From Mermis nigrescens (lineage: Eukaryota > Nematoda > Enoplea > Mermithida > Mermithidae), in contig JAVLUZ010000154.1 in assembly GCA_036768485.1 (NCBI GenBank), positions 20,054,428 through 20,118,427 on the forward strand: 64,000 nt of DNA, written 5' to 3'. A model generated the notes under the pieces. It saw nothing but the letters and a program-made list of their open reading frames with translations, searched no databases and was not told where the DNA came from. The position numbers and the translations under genes were made by a program. Shown here one piece after another: positions 54,668 through 64,000 of this stretch. Each line of letters opens with the position of its first letter. Position 1 is the first letter of the stretch.

Positions 54668-55920
54668 GGCTCATAGAGCCTAGCTGAGCCGATAGCTGCT
54701 CTACTGATGCTGTACAAATGGCGCAACAAACCAAACCTTTTTACTTGTCTACAGTAACTGAAAGCTGAAAACAAAGCTTAACTTCGCAACAGGCCAGACC
54801 TGATGATTAATTTACTTTACTCCCCCTTTGCATTCTATTTTCAATATTTGGGGGGAGTCAATTGACCCCTTTGACCCCCCCTGGCTACGCCTCTGCAACT
54901 CGACATATCGGAAGATTTCAGCTAAATAATACTATTTTGAAAAATATTCATCATTCTACTGAAGTTTAAGAATAGTGCATTTATGATGATAAAAATAATT
55001 ATTTATTAAAGAGAGTCAAAAACCTCTTAAATAAGGAAAATCTGATCAAACAATATGCAATACGGAGTTATCTATCGGCATTAGAAAATCGGTGTAGGTA
55101 TAATTCAAAGTTCCCCGCTTCATACCTCAACAAACACTGGCTGTAGAAAAGTTTAAAGGTCAGATTCGTTATTCTGACCTTACGGAGAACATTTAAAAAA
55201 ATTCATCATCTACGACGTTCTGGGCGCAAAAATGCTTCTCGGTGTAAACTTTACATTTGTGCTAATACCGCAATATTGGGTGTATAGAACCAAAATAAGC
55301 TGGGATCTGTAACGCTAAGGTCAGGGCACCTTTTAAGCATAATTAGCATGTTCCGCCTACTTAGCGGAGTAGTTGAAGAAATATCGTTTTTCGTCTCGAA
55401 CCCTTTACACTAAAACGATTACAGATAAAGAAATATTGCATTATAAGAGAAAAAACATTCGGTTTTGAGATTTTGCAACCCTCTACATTATAAGAACTGA
55501 TTGGACTGCACAGAAACCAAAATTGACTTAGATAAGCTGAAGGACACGCAAAGAGTAAAAAACACGTATACTTTACACTTTTGTGCAACAACCATCGAGT
55601 GTAAAGAAATTTTAAGGTCAGATTCGTAATCTACAGCTCGGGGGCAACATTTTGAAAAAAATTGGCCCTCCGCAAATTATTTGATTTTTCGGTTCACACT
55701 TTACACGCTCATTGCCAACTCGGTATTGAGTGTAAACAAAAGAAAAAAAGACCGACATCGAATTTTTTAATTATGCATCGATTAAAAAATCCGCACCTCC
55801 CAGATGTGTGCCGTTATAGCTGTGAGGGGGGGAACAAATTTCGCACTCGCTGTGACAAACATATAAGAAAAAAGGAGGCCAAGTATATTATAGGTAGCGC
55901 TATCGCGCAACCTACGATTT

Positions 55921-57495
55921 GCATCACTTGTAAAAATAAGTTGAATTAACCCAACTAAGTTGGGTGAACGGTCTGAAGTATGCGTATTGGGTTCAATCAA
56001 ACCAATAGAAATTAAAAGTAGCGTTGGATTTACCCTACAGAATGTGGTCTGTTACTGGCAAGGACATTTTTTATGCCTCATACAGGTGATGGCCCGAATA
56101 ACCACTATGCTTACAAGTGCATTTGTTGGCTAGGACTAAACCAATTTTTTTGCTAATGCATGACTCTCGCGCGCGTCACATTAATAGTTAAGTAGGATTA
56201 ACCTATTTTGTCGCATGTATATTCAGTAAAATTTGGGTAGGATCAACTTAACATTTGTTCGGCAATAATTTAGCCTAAGTTGGGTAGGATTAACCCACCC
56301 TTATTAGGTCATATTAACCCCATACGTGCATCAAAGTTCAATAGATCGATTGATTCAGCAAAGTTGCGTCATAAATGTGCATACAACTGTGTGGGTAATC
56401 CAAAAGATTTTTTACCGTGATTTTACAGGGTCGCATCGACATAAAAAAGCAATCGTGCATTATTCACCTTCAATTACAAACCATTCTCTTTTCCAGTAGG
56501 CAACTTTTTAAAATTCAATATAGTACCCGTTAAAGCTTTGCTAACCCATTGATGTCAAGTTACATGAAAAAAGTCGTCTTGTGTATTGTCTATCAATGTA
56601 AAGTGTATTATGTATGTATCTGTTTCATTTGTTCGAGAGCTTTTTCAGTAAATTTGAAGTACCTAACATAAAAGACGAATAAACTCGATTCAAGCGTTAA
56701 AGGCATATTTAAGACACAGACTTTTCCAACTGCTGAAGTTGAATCGAACCAGTTTACAAAGACAAAGCAACCAATAGTTGTGCGGTGGAGTGTAGAAGTG
56801 CTATATTCTATTATTTGATTTGCCTTTGTAAACCAGTTTGCTTTGACTGTCTGCGTTCAAAAAGATTATTTCTGAAATATGCCTTTCTTTAATTTATTTT
56901 ATTTTACCAAAATGTGCTATGTCTGCGGTTACATATTCCAAACAAAAAATTTAGTGAGAAAAATTTACCTTCACAGTAAACAAATTGACCTAAAAACAGT
57001 TTTTTATGTGAAGAGCTATATAGATAGTTACATATCTATAGTTTGTTCCATTCCAAACGGCCAATTTTCGCTCTCCGGCTAATTACTGTAGCAGAATATT
57101 TTGCGGTTTAGGTACACAGTTGCAGCTGTTTGTTAGGTGCGCCGCAAGTTGATCAAAGCACATAAACACCAATAAGAAGAGTTTAAAGCAACCATCCACT
57201 ACGAGAGCATAAATGCAGAATCAATTTGTGCAGTGAAAAATTACTCCAGAAAAATGGGCCGTTTGAAATGGAACAGACTATTGTCACGTAGAAAGACCAT
57301 ACGCTACTACAGTAATCTATTGACACCTGATGCGCACGTTAGAACAACAGGAATTCAATGCATATATTGAATTGACGTAAAATCTGAAGGGAACCGGTCC
57401 GAGCTCAGCACGTAAAAACTGCTAAGTGAGGAGTCAGCGCTGATAAAGGCTATTGGGTTCGCCCAATAACACCGGATTTATATGCGTGTATGCGC
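55921..57495. other. Intergenic, no gene seen
   Basis: A patch at 55945-56310 repeats CCCAACT/AGTTGGGT and AGGATTAACCCA words in both orientations and may be a degenerate repeat. Otherwise AT-rich, without a convincing ORF; the frame at 56879-57082 has no recognisable domain. Confidence 0.4.
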
Positions 57496-57537
57496 GTTAA
57501 TATATATGCGCGCTGCAAGGCTCGCATATATATTAAC
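57496..57537. repeat. Perfect 15-bp inverted repeat
   Basis: GTTAATATATATGCG (57496-57510) and its exact complement (57523-57537) are separated by 12 bases, giving a possible stem-loop. No poly-T or gene context supports a terminator. Confidence 0.7.
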
Positions 57538-57945
57538 TTACTGTTGCAGTCCGAGCCGGTGACTATACTACGCACACATGGTCAGTCCGTAAGTGGCTTA
57601 AGTGTATATTGATCTAAAAGTATAGTAGGTACCTATTATTACAAAGGGCTCGATAGACGTGCAAATAGACACGCGAAAAAGTATGTTATAGTATTACGAA
57701 TTGACCACTACCGGGCGTGACACTATAGTAAAAATTTTTGTTATATCGAAAAGGTGACTATGCTACAATAATTTTTTCAAAAAATTGGCATTTTTGGGTC
57801 AGAAAATTTTGTGTGAAACCTATAGTGTAAAGCTTATTAATGCAGATATATAAAAAACTATTCTCGCAGTGTAGAGTGCGTCTACTTGTTGTTCTACTGA
57901 AAAAACTTCTGCGCAATTAAACTGCAAAAATTGTAGACAATAAAC

Positions 57946-58533
57946 TATAGTCTGTTACACAAAACTGTGTGCATGAATCGCAATTCTCGAGTCGGTGCAA
58001 ATCGATTACAAAAGCGGTTTAATTTGAAGCAGCAATCACGAAACGGTGCAAAGCGATTGACAAGCATAAGAAGTTTTACTATGCGAAATTTTATTGCAGT
58101 AAGCTGCCTAGAAACCACTTTTGTTGCTGCTCGCTAGGTCGCTGAAAATTGATTTCCATGCGTGAAGTTTCGCAAAATAGACTGTATTAGCATAAAAATT
58201 TGAGAAAATTTTAGAAAAATTACAATTTTGGCTTACTGTTGCTTTGCAAATTTCGGGTTGTATGTAATTGAATATCATTCTCATTCCTGGCATCAAAACC
58301 TGCTTTACATAGTGTGTACAGTCCGTCATTTAACTGAGGTCTTTGAAAAAGTCAAAGTGCCTACTAAGCTGGCACTGTAGTTGTGATATTCTACAGTATA
58401 TCGAAGTATATGGAGGGAGACGCTTGCCATTACCAAGCCGCATTAATTTTACCAAAATTTTAAACCACTTCTGTAGCCCGATTTATGCGGATTAAATTCA
58501 TGTAAAAACCGCAAAGTTGTATGAAACAGACTA
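57946..58533. mobile_element. Long F2-type MITE
   Basis: Ends TATAGTCTGTTACACAAAAC and GTATGAAACAGACTA; 588 bp. The core holds AAAAGCGGTTTAATTTG and, near 58450, a reverse match to the core of 9032-9259. ORFs on the minus strand are spurious. Confidence 0.65.
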
Positions 58534-58581
58534 GTTGATTTTGAGGGTATCTCAATTTTTGACCTATGTATGTATCACATC

Positions 58582-59612
58582 CAGTGAGGGATCTAGGATT
58601 TTCCTGAGGGGGGATGCGGTATCCTAACTTTCCAAAAACAGTCAAAAATAGGTTCAAAAATTTACCCTTAACGCGCGAAATAGCGTTTTTTTCGGAGTTT
58701 TACATTGTATACTTTTACATAAAATCACTTTTGACGCGATATTTTTCCTAAAAATTTCAAAATTTTAAACAATTTCGTGCGAAAAAATTATAAAATTTTT
58801 TTGACTTCAACAAAAATCTGGCGCGAAGCGCCGGAAAATCTGTGAAATTAAGGCGGAGAAGCATGATTTACTGCTTGATTTCCTGTATTTATAGCATTTG
58901 ACGCGAAACATCGAAATTTTTTAATTGAAAATAGAAGAAAACTGCCAAAATAGCTGTTTCTGCTGTTAAAATTGTTTTGAAACCTACATGAACAGTAAAT
59001 GGCTTCCTCCAGGCACTATTTTTTTATACAACGTCCGTTTGTACATGTACAAAGATGGTCCCTAAAAGTCTTCGTACATTTTACACTATGATATAGTACG
59101 TTAGCGACTTTAGTGTGGTAAAAAAAGAGTTGTTCGACCTTTGGTAGTGCATTTTGGCTAATTCCTGGGTTTATAAGGGCAAAAATAATTAAGAATCGTC
59201 CTAAAACGGCGCGAAGCACCGAAAAATTTGACATTTTTCTTTTCGAAATACGATTTCTGCTATTATAGGACACACAATACTTCGGCGCGAAGCATCGAAA
59301 TTTTTTACGAATTTCAGACCTTTTGTGCAGTTTTTATCTTCTCAAAATCTTTATACATGTACAAAGACGGTCCCGAAAGTATCGGGAAAAATCTTTGCCA
59401 TATTCGAAAAAACCGTGCTTCCAGGTCGCCAAGAAAGTAAATAAATGTCATTAATAGGTATCATCCGGCGTGTAGCGCCGGAAAATTTTGAGAAATTATG
59501 GTCACTGACGGCCAAAAATCATTGCAAATTTCATATCCATTCTTTATCTCGCCAAATATTTTTGGCCAATGGAGGGGGCTCCGCCCCCCACGCCCCTTTA
59601 AATCCGCCCCTG
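58582..59612. mobile_element. hAT-like 1-kb element, F4-related (TSD ATCACATS)
   Basis: Ends CAGTGAGGGATCTAGG and TTAAATCCGCCCCTG match the F4 MITEs. Flanks ATCACATC (58574-58581) and ATCACATG (59613-59620) match at 7 of 8. Several GGCGCGAAGCRCCG palindromes lie inside (about 58811, 59208, 59282). It is non-coding and probably a longer relative from which F4 was derived. Confidence 0.82.
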
Positions 59613-59640
59613 ATCACATGAGTAGGATTCCTCAGAAATG

Positions 59641-59790
59641 CAGGCCAACCCAGCCTTTCATCCCTCCGGGGTCGATAAATGGGAAGCTGCACTTGTGTGG
59701 CGGATGGTAACAGCATTCTGTGCAGTCACACCGGCCCCGTGCCGTGACCCAGAATCGGTCTAGTTCAGACGCGCTGGCCACCTACAGCAG
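59641..59790 (+). mobile_element. SINE fragment, body and tail
   Basis: It matches the SINE at 41366 from CAACCCAGCCTTTCATCCCT through GCACTTGTGTGGCGGA, then diverges. The tRNA-like head is absent (5' truncated). Confidence 0.7.
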
Positions 59791-60277
59791 AGGTGAATTA
59801 AGTAACTTCATGGGGGATTTTACCATTTTACCTCAGAAATGATTTTTGTCTATTGTGTCAATTTATAATCGGCTTAATGCGCGACTTTTATCTGCAAGTT
59901 GCAAGATCTGCTTAGTTGCATGCATTCTACCTTGTATGTGCACACCAACATGCCTAAATCGTATACATTATAGGTATACTTTTGTAAAGGTGCACTGTCA
60001 CCTTACACGGCGGTAACAAGGCTTTATCCACTTGGATCGGTCAGTCATAATTGTGCAGTTGGCCCAGACGCAATTTACATGCGCTTATCTATCGCTTATC
60101 TAATCTCTTATCTTATCGCTTATCTTATCTCCGAGCTATTTTTAGTTCTTCGTTTTTGCGCTCAAACCCATAGGTTTGATGCTTCATCTCTAGATGAAGT
60201 GGCGCAATTTGTTTTTTGGTTGAGCACTGGTTCGGCTTGCGAAAGCAGCCAAACACATGGCCAGTGGCGGGTCTACC

Positions 60278-60377
60278 NNNNNNNNNNNNNNNNNNNNNNN
60301 NNNNNNNNNNNNNNNNNNNNNNNNNNNNNNNNNNNNNNNNNNNNNNNNNNNNNNNNNNNNNNNNNNNNNNNNNNNNN
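60278..60377. other. Assembly gap, 100 N
   Basis: Exactly 100 N, a conventional placeholder. It is preceded at 60262 by CAGTGGCGGGTCTACC, the left end of an F4 MITE, so the gap lies in a repeat. Translated ORFs across it are meaningless. Confidence 0.99.
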
Positions 60378-61049
60378 TTTGAAAAGGAAGAGAACAATGA
60401 GTCTTTTATAAGAAGTCTATTTTTCACCTTGCAATTTTTGTGACATTATTGTGAATATGCCAAAAAATGCTGTTTGCTGATACCTATATAATTTCTCATA
60501 GAGCTAAATCATTGTAAACGTTATTACTGAAGCTAAAATGAGGATAGACAAAGTTTTACACACAGAACTAAGATCAGAAAAAAACGCTGATTGACTATAA
60601 CTTCGTTATAACGCTTGGTAAGTGGAGGGTCAAAAACGCATCTTTACTACACAAAAGCATTTTACATTTTTCCGTCGTTTGACTTGCAAAAACATTATTA
60701 TCAAATGCACTATTCGCACCAAATTAGTAAAATTAATTAAACTTATTATCCCAACCTACAATAGCAATGCGATGAGATCGAGTTTTCTATAAAAATTATG
60801 CATTATGCGCAAGTTTTAATATAGAAGTATCGTTCTGTCGGACTATGCTAAACCAGTAGACTGATTTATGATCAGAACAGAAAAACATTAAGAAACACGC
60901 TTGAAATCGGAAGTGATCGATATTCATAATAATTATGCCCTCGCTTTTACACCGCGTATTTTTAAAGTCAGAATTGAACACGTGCAAAGCCGATAATACG
61001 CAAATTTAAAGATCATGCAAATAATTCCTACACTTGCGTGATGAAAGAG
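60378..61049. other. Intergenic, no gene seen
   Basis: AT-rich sequence with no recognisable ORF, splice-supported exon or repeat. Confidence 0.4.
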
Positions 61050-61560
61050 TTTAGTAGTTTCTACTTCTAAGCAGTTTTTTTTGTACTCAGCAAACATTTT
61101 TCCCGATGTACGAAGACTTTTCGTGACCGTCTTCGTAGATGTACAAAGATTTTTGGGAAGACAAAAATTGAAAAAAGGTCTGAAATTCGCTGAAATTTTT
61201 GGCGCTTCGCGCCGAAATTACTACCTGTGTGTTCTATATATCATTATAATGGCAGAAATTGCATTTCAAAAGGAAAAAATATCAAATTTTTCGGCGCTTC
61301 GCGCCGTTTCAAAACGATCCTTAGTAATTTCTGCCTTTAGAGACCCAGAAATTAGCTAAAATATACTACCAAAAGTCGAATAACTCTGTTTTTACCATAC
61401 TAAAATCGCTACTGTACTATATTATAGTACCCAAAAATTTGTGTGTACAAAACATACAAAGACTTTCGGGGGCCATCTTTGTACATGTACAAACGGACTT
61501 GTACAAAAAACTGCTTCTAAGGCGGAAATTGAGAAAAAAGCATCATCTTTCGTAGGTCTA
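61050..61560. repeat. Fragment of GGCGCTTCGCGCC-bearing hAT-like family
   Basis: GGCGCTTCGCGCCGAAAT at 61200 and a second palindrome at 61293, with GTACATGTACAAA segments, match the reverse of 59030-59400. Terminal repeats were not found. Confidence 0.6.
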
Positions 61561-61915
61561 AATTAGCCAAAAGTAGCCTTTCAACGACTATTACTAAATA
61601 AACCTTTTCGTCTGCACTTTAGGTACAATCAACTGGTAGACAATAATAGACAGGGGCGCGGAGGGTCTGAAACGAATCTAGAATTAGAAAGACCCCAAGA
61701 ACTAAGTTTTTAATTTTTTCGCGATTTCTTGACACAATTATTCGGCACTTAAAATTTTTGAAGCCCATTAAAATTTAAGTGCTGCCGTGTGATCTTCATG
61801 GATCTGTATTTTAACTATAATAATTTGCTCTAACCCTCGCCCTCTACATAAGCACTAAAGTCAGACGAAGGAGGACCGTTCACCATTCAAATAAAATGCT
61901 TGAATTACTCGCAAC

Positions 61916-62130
61916 CACACATGGGCGTGGGGGGTATGCACCCCAGAAGTTGAAATACCCCCCCAGAATTCAAATTTTGAAATTTTTTTTGCTTTTTTAG
62001 TGATTTTTTGATGCCATTGGATAGTGCTCGATGAGAAACGTCGAAAAATAGTGTTTTTTCGCCATACGACCACTTTCAAGACTTTAAAATTTTTCATCCC
62101 CCACCCAAATTTCGGTGCTGCCCACCTATG
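61916..62130. mobile_element. F1 MITE (TSD CTCGCAAC)
   Basis: A 215-bp element with ends CACACATGGGC and GCCCACCTATG and a perfect 8-bp duplication CTCGCAAC (61908-61915 and 62131-62138). Confidence 0.92.
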
Positions 62131-62474
62131 CTCGCAACAAATCGAAATTAGAAAGAATTTTGGACTTTTGATCATAAGTATTAAAGAAAAATCAAATAGG
62201 ACAACTGAAGTATGAAAATCTGACATTAAATAGGTAACAAAATTACTCATTTACCCCTTCCCCCGAAGGAAACTCGATTTAACCCACTTCCAGAGCTTTT
62301 GACCGCGTGCAATTATGATCGAATCGGACCAGTCAAAAAATACTGAGCATTTGTACAGATCACAATCCAATAGAAAAGTTCGAGTTCATTACAACTAAAA
62401 CACATTTACGACTACACAAAAACGGAAGAAATCTGAAACTAAAAATGAACTAAAGTACAGAATAGGCAAGAGCA

Positions 62475-62854
62475 TTAATCGAGCGTAATAATAGGACACG
62501 ATTCTCTAATAATCGACAAAGAGAAAAATTTTTCATAAATCTTGCTAGGGATCAAAGCGGATATCGATGAAAAGTTCGTCGATTCATTCGCTTTAAGTTG
62601 ACCGGCGATCGCTTTGGCGCTTAGAACTTGCAAGCTCTCCACAGAATAGGCTTCATGCGACAAAAATCTTCGATCGTCTATCCAAAATAAGACACCGCTC
62701 GATGAACCGACGCATTTTTTACAGCAATCCAACATTTCTACCGGGCTTGCGTTATTAATAGAGCTAGTCGCGTAATCTTTCCAATAATAACAACGACTCC
62801 TGGGATCTGAGCATAATTTCGACCAACCGAACGAATGAGTCAACCACAAGTCGC
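62475..62854 (-). CDS. Candidate exon with PAN-like cysteine pattern
   Basis: After an acceptor CATTAAATTAG|GC (phase 1) the minus strand stays open for 126 codons to TAA at 62475. The translation has DLWLTHSFGWSKLCSD, SRCYYWKDY, then SPVEMLDCCKKCVGSS, SGVLFWIDD, and one last cysteine (RESCP). The spacing up to DCCKKC...GVLFW resembles the first half of a PAN or related cysteine module. The longer ORF upstream is AT-rich and hydrophobic and probably intronic. No upstream exon was found, and the gene presumably continues beyond the right edge. It could instead be a chance ORF. Confidence 0.35.
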
Positions 62855-64000
62855 CTAATTTAATGGCGGACGATTTAATTAGCGATAAAATAGTGTGTAA
62901 TAAAAAGGGTAAATTAATTAAGTAACGAAGAAATAAAATTAGTTGTAAATCAAAAAAGAAAACACCAGATAAAGATAAAGCATAAATAAACTTATTATTA
63001 AAAATGCGAGTGCTTTGATAATAAATATTCAAATTAATAATAAATAAAATCATTCTTAATACATATTAATGTGAGTGCAAGCAAAACTTGACATAATTCA
63101 GAAGTTTTTCATAAGGTACGATCAGCTAATCCACTCTGATCCAAGCAATGGCCTACTGTCCCCATACCAGATTCTGAATCGCTAGATGCATGTAACATAT
63201 AAACATAAATGGACAAACCATACAACTTCATTCAACTAGGTATCAATGGGGGCCGGATCGGTATTATAGGTTAGGTGCAAAAAGTCAGGGTCGGCAGATG
63301 GGGAGTTAAATCCCAGAAATCCATAACAGTGAATTCAACGTTCACGAATTTTTTGTTGTTTAAACGACCACAATGATCAAATAGCCTATAAAACGTCTTA
63401 TCGTGGTAATTTCGCATAAAAGGCATTTTTAGTCCATTTTGACTGCATTATATCACTTTTAACACTAAAAATACAGAAATTCATCAATTTTTGACGCTTG
63501 TTGAGTAAAAAAAGAACATAAAAGTACTAATCCGGCGCAAAAATTTCGATCTTTTAATTGATTTTGACCTAGAAAATGACTAGGGTGCCCAGATGTACTG
63601 ATTTTATCAGGATTGTACTGATTTTTAGAAGCTCGTCCTGATTCTAAAAATGTCCTGATTTTGTCCTGAAATTCGGGTTCCCGTCCTGATTTGTCCCGAA
63701 ATTTTTAAAAATTTTAAGATAATCATGCTGAACGTTAAATAAAGTATGTTGCGCTCAGTTACTTACTGTTCATAAGATTGCTACTTTTCATTAAAGCTGA
63801 TCAAATCACATGAAATTTAAACCGCACTATCATCCGCACTGGTCAGAAATTAAATATGAAAGATTCATTGTTTGATGAAACAAAATCGATTTCGATCGTC
63901 TGTTCACTGCTTTTTGCACAAGGAAATTACTCGTTCCACAGCCGCGTTTGATGTAGGAATCGAAAAAATTACGCTAACCAGAGTTTTCAAATCAACAAAT
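62855..64000. other. Right edge, no gene seen
   Basis: AT-rich sequence with the repeat at 63580-63720. No convincing exon. Confidence 0.35.
63580..63720. repeat. Repeat with CTGATTT words, possible transposon end
   Basis: CTAGGGTGCCCAGATGTACTG is followed by repeated TCCTGATTTT/GTACTGATTTT words. It looks like the end of a DNA transposon of hAT type, but the partner end is not in the window. Confidence 0.4.

Larger units (their letters stand above)
50197..54895 (-). mobile_element. hAT transposon, degraded, with 5-bp TSD CAACT
   Basis: The 4.7-kb element begins CAGGCGCGTAGCCAGG and ends CCTGGCTACGCCTCTG, inverted repeats of hAT type, flanked by CAACT on both sides (50192-50196, 54896-54900). 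Transposase pieces on the minus strand are in the right order: N-terminus (54446-54667), TTF-type zinc-finger region (53940-54355) and C-terminal dimerisation region (50517-50768). The catalytic middle is not recognisable. It hosts three younger MITEs. Confidence 0.85.
49046..55920 (+). repeat. Large palindrome-rich repeat, copy C (split by hAT)
   Basis: The two halves are 49046-50196 and 54896-55920. Blocks occur in the same order as in copy A reversed, and it ends with GGTAGCGCTATCGCGCAACC near 55890. ORFs 49191-49565 and 55662-55949 are repeat-derived. Confidence 0.75.

Noticed and set aside
60079..60443. ORFs at 60079-60443
   Set aside because: They run through the 100-N gap.

Overview
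The window is nuclear DNA from an invertebrate animal, most likely an arthropod. It is AT-rich and intron-rich, with GT..AG spliced genes and a dense load of short DNA transposons (hAT-like, Tc1/mariner-like, PIF/Harbinger-like) and SINEs. Nothing looks bacterial, plastid or mitochondrial. The arthropod call rests on general sequence character and is an inference. One 100-N scaffold gap is present (60278-60377).

Two real host genes could be assembled from splice sites and reading phase, and they are arranged head to head. On the minus strand, 27236 down to 12903 holds at least six exons of a type I membrane protein: signal peptide, divergent von Willebrand A (vWA) domain, PAN/apple-like domain, thrombospondin type 1 (TSP1) repeat, Ser/Thr-rich stalk, one membrane helix and a basic cytoplasmic tail. 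On the plus strand, 29409 to 48165 holds seven phase-consistent exons (2493 nt, 830 codons plus stop) of a secreted mosaic serine protease: signal peptide, six-cysteine PAN-like module, RRKR site, a long Asn/Ser/Thr-rich region with more than 20 N-glycosylation sequons, and a trypsin domain with intact His/Asp/Ser and a trypsin-type Asp in the specificity pocket. A third, weaker exon with a PAN-like cysteine pattern lies on the minus strand at 62475-62854, so the locus may be a cluster of extracellular PAN-type genes.

Nearly everything else is mobile or repetitive. A large non-coding repeat family, marked by the 15-bp palindrome GTGTAAASTTTACAC and by ~0.48-kb tandem units, occurs as four copies: 1-5542 (reverse), 36473-40370, 41640-43950 and 49046-55920. 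Three copies are joined on one side to a ~0.75-0.8-kb fold-back element with long inverted repeats (5543-6342, 35722-36472, 48273-49045), which suggests one large composite element. Two copies inflate the fourth intron of the protease gene to 10.2 kb. A degraded 4.7-kb hAT transposon (50197-54895) has inserted in the last copy with a 5-bp duplication CAACT; the copy at 3.2 kb preserves the unoccupied site. Many MITEs have identifiable 8-bp or TA target duplications, and several are nested up to three deep.

Other regions: 1-12.9 kb is repeats with no host gene; 19.3-21.05 kb carries PIF/Harbinger remnants; 21.18-22.57 kb has two minisatellite blocks in opposite orientation; 27.2-29.4 kb is the shared upstream region of the two host genes; 56-64 kb is mostly repeats, with one candidate exon.
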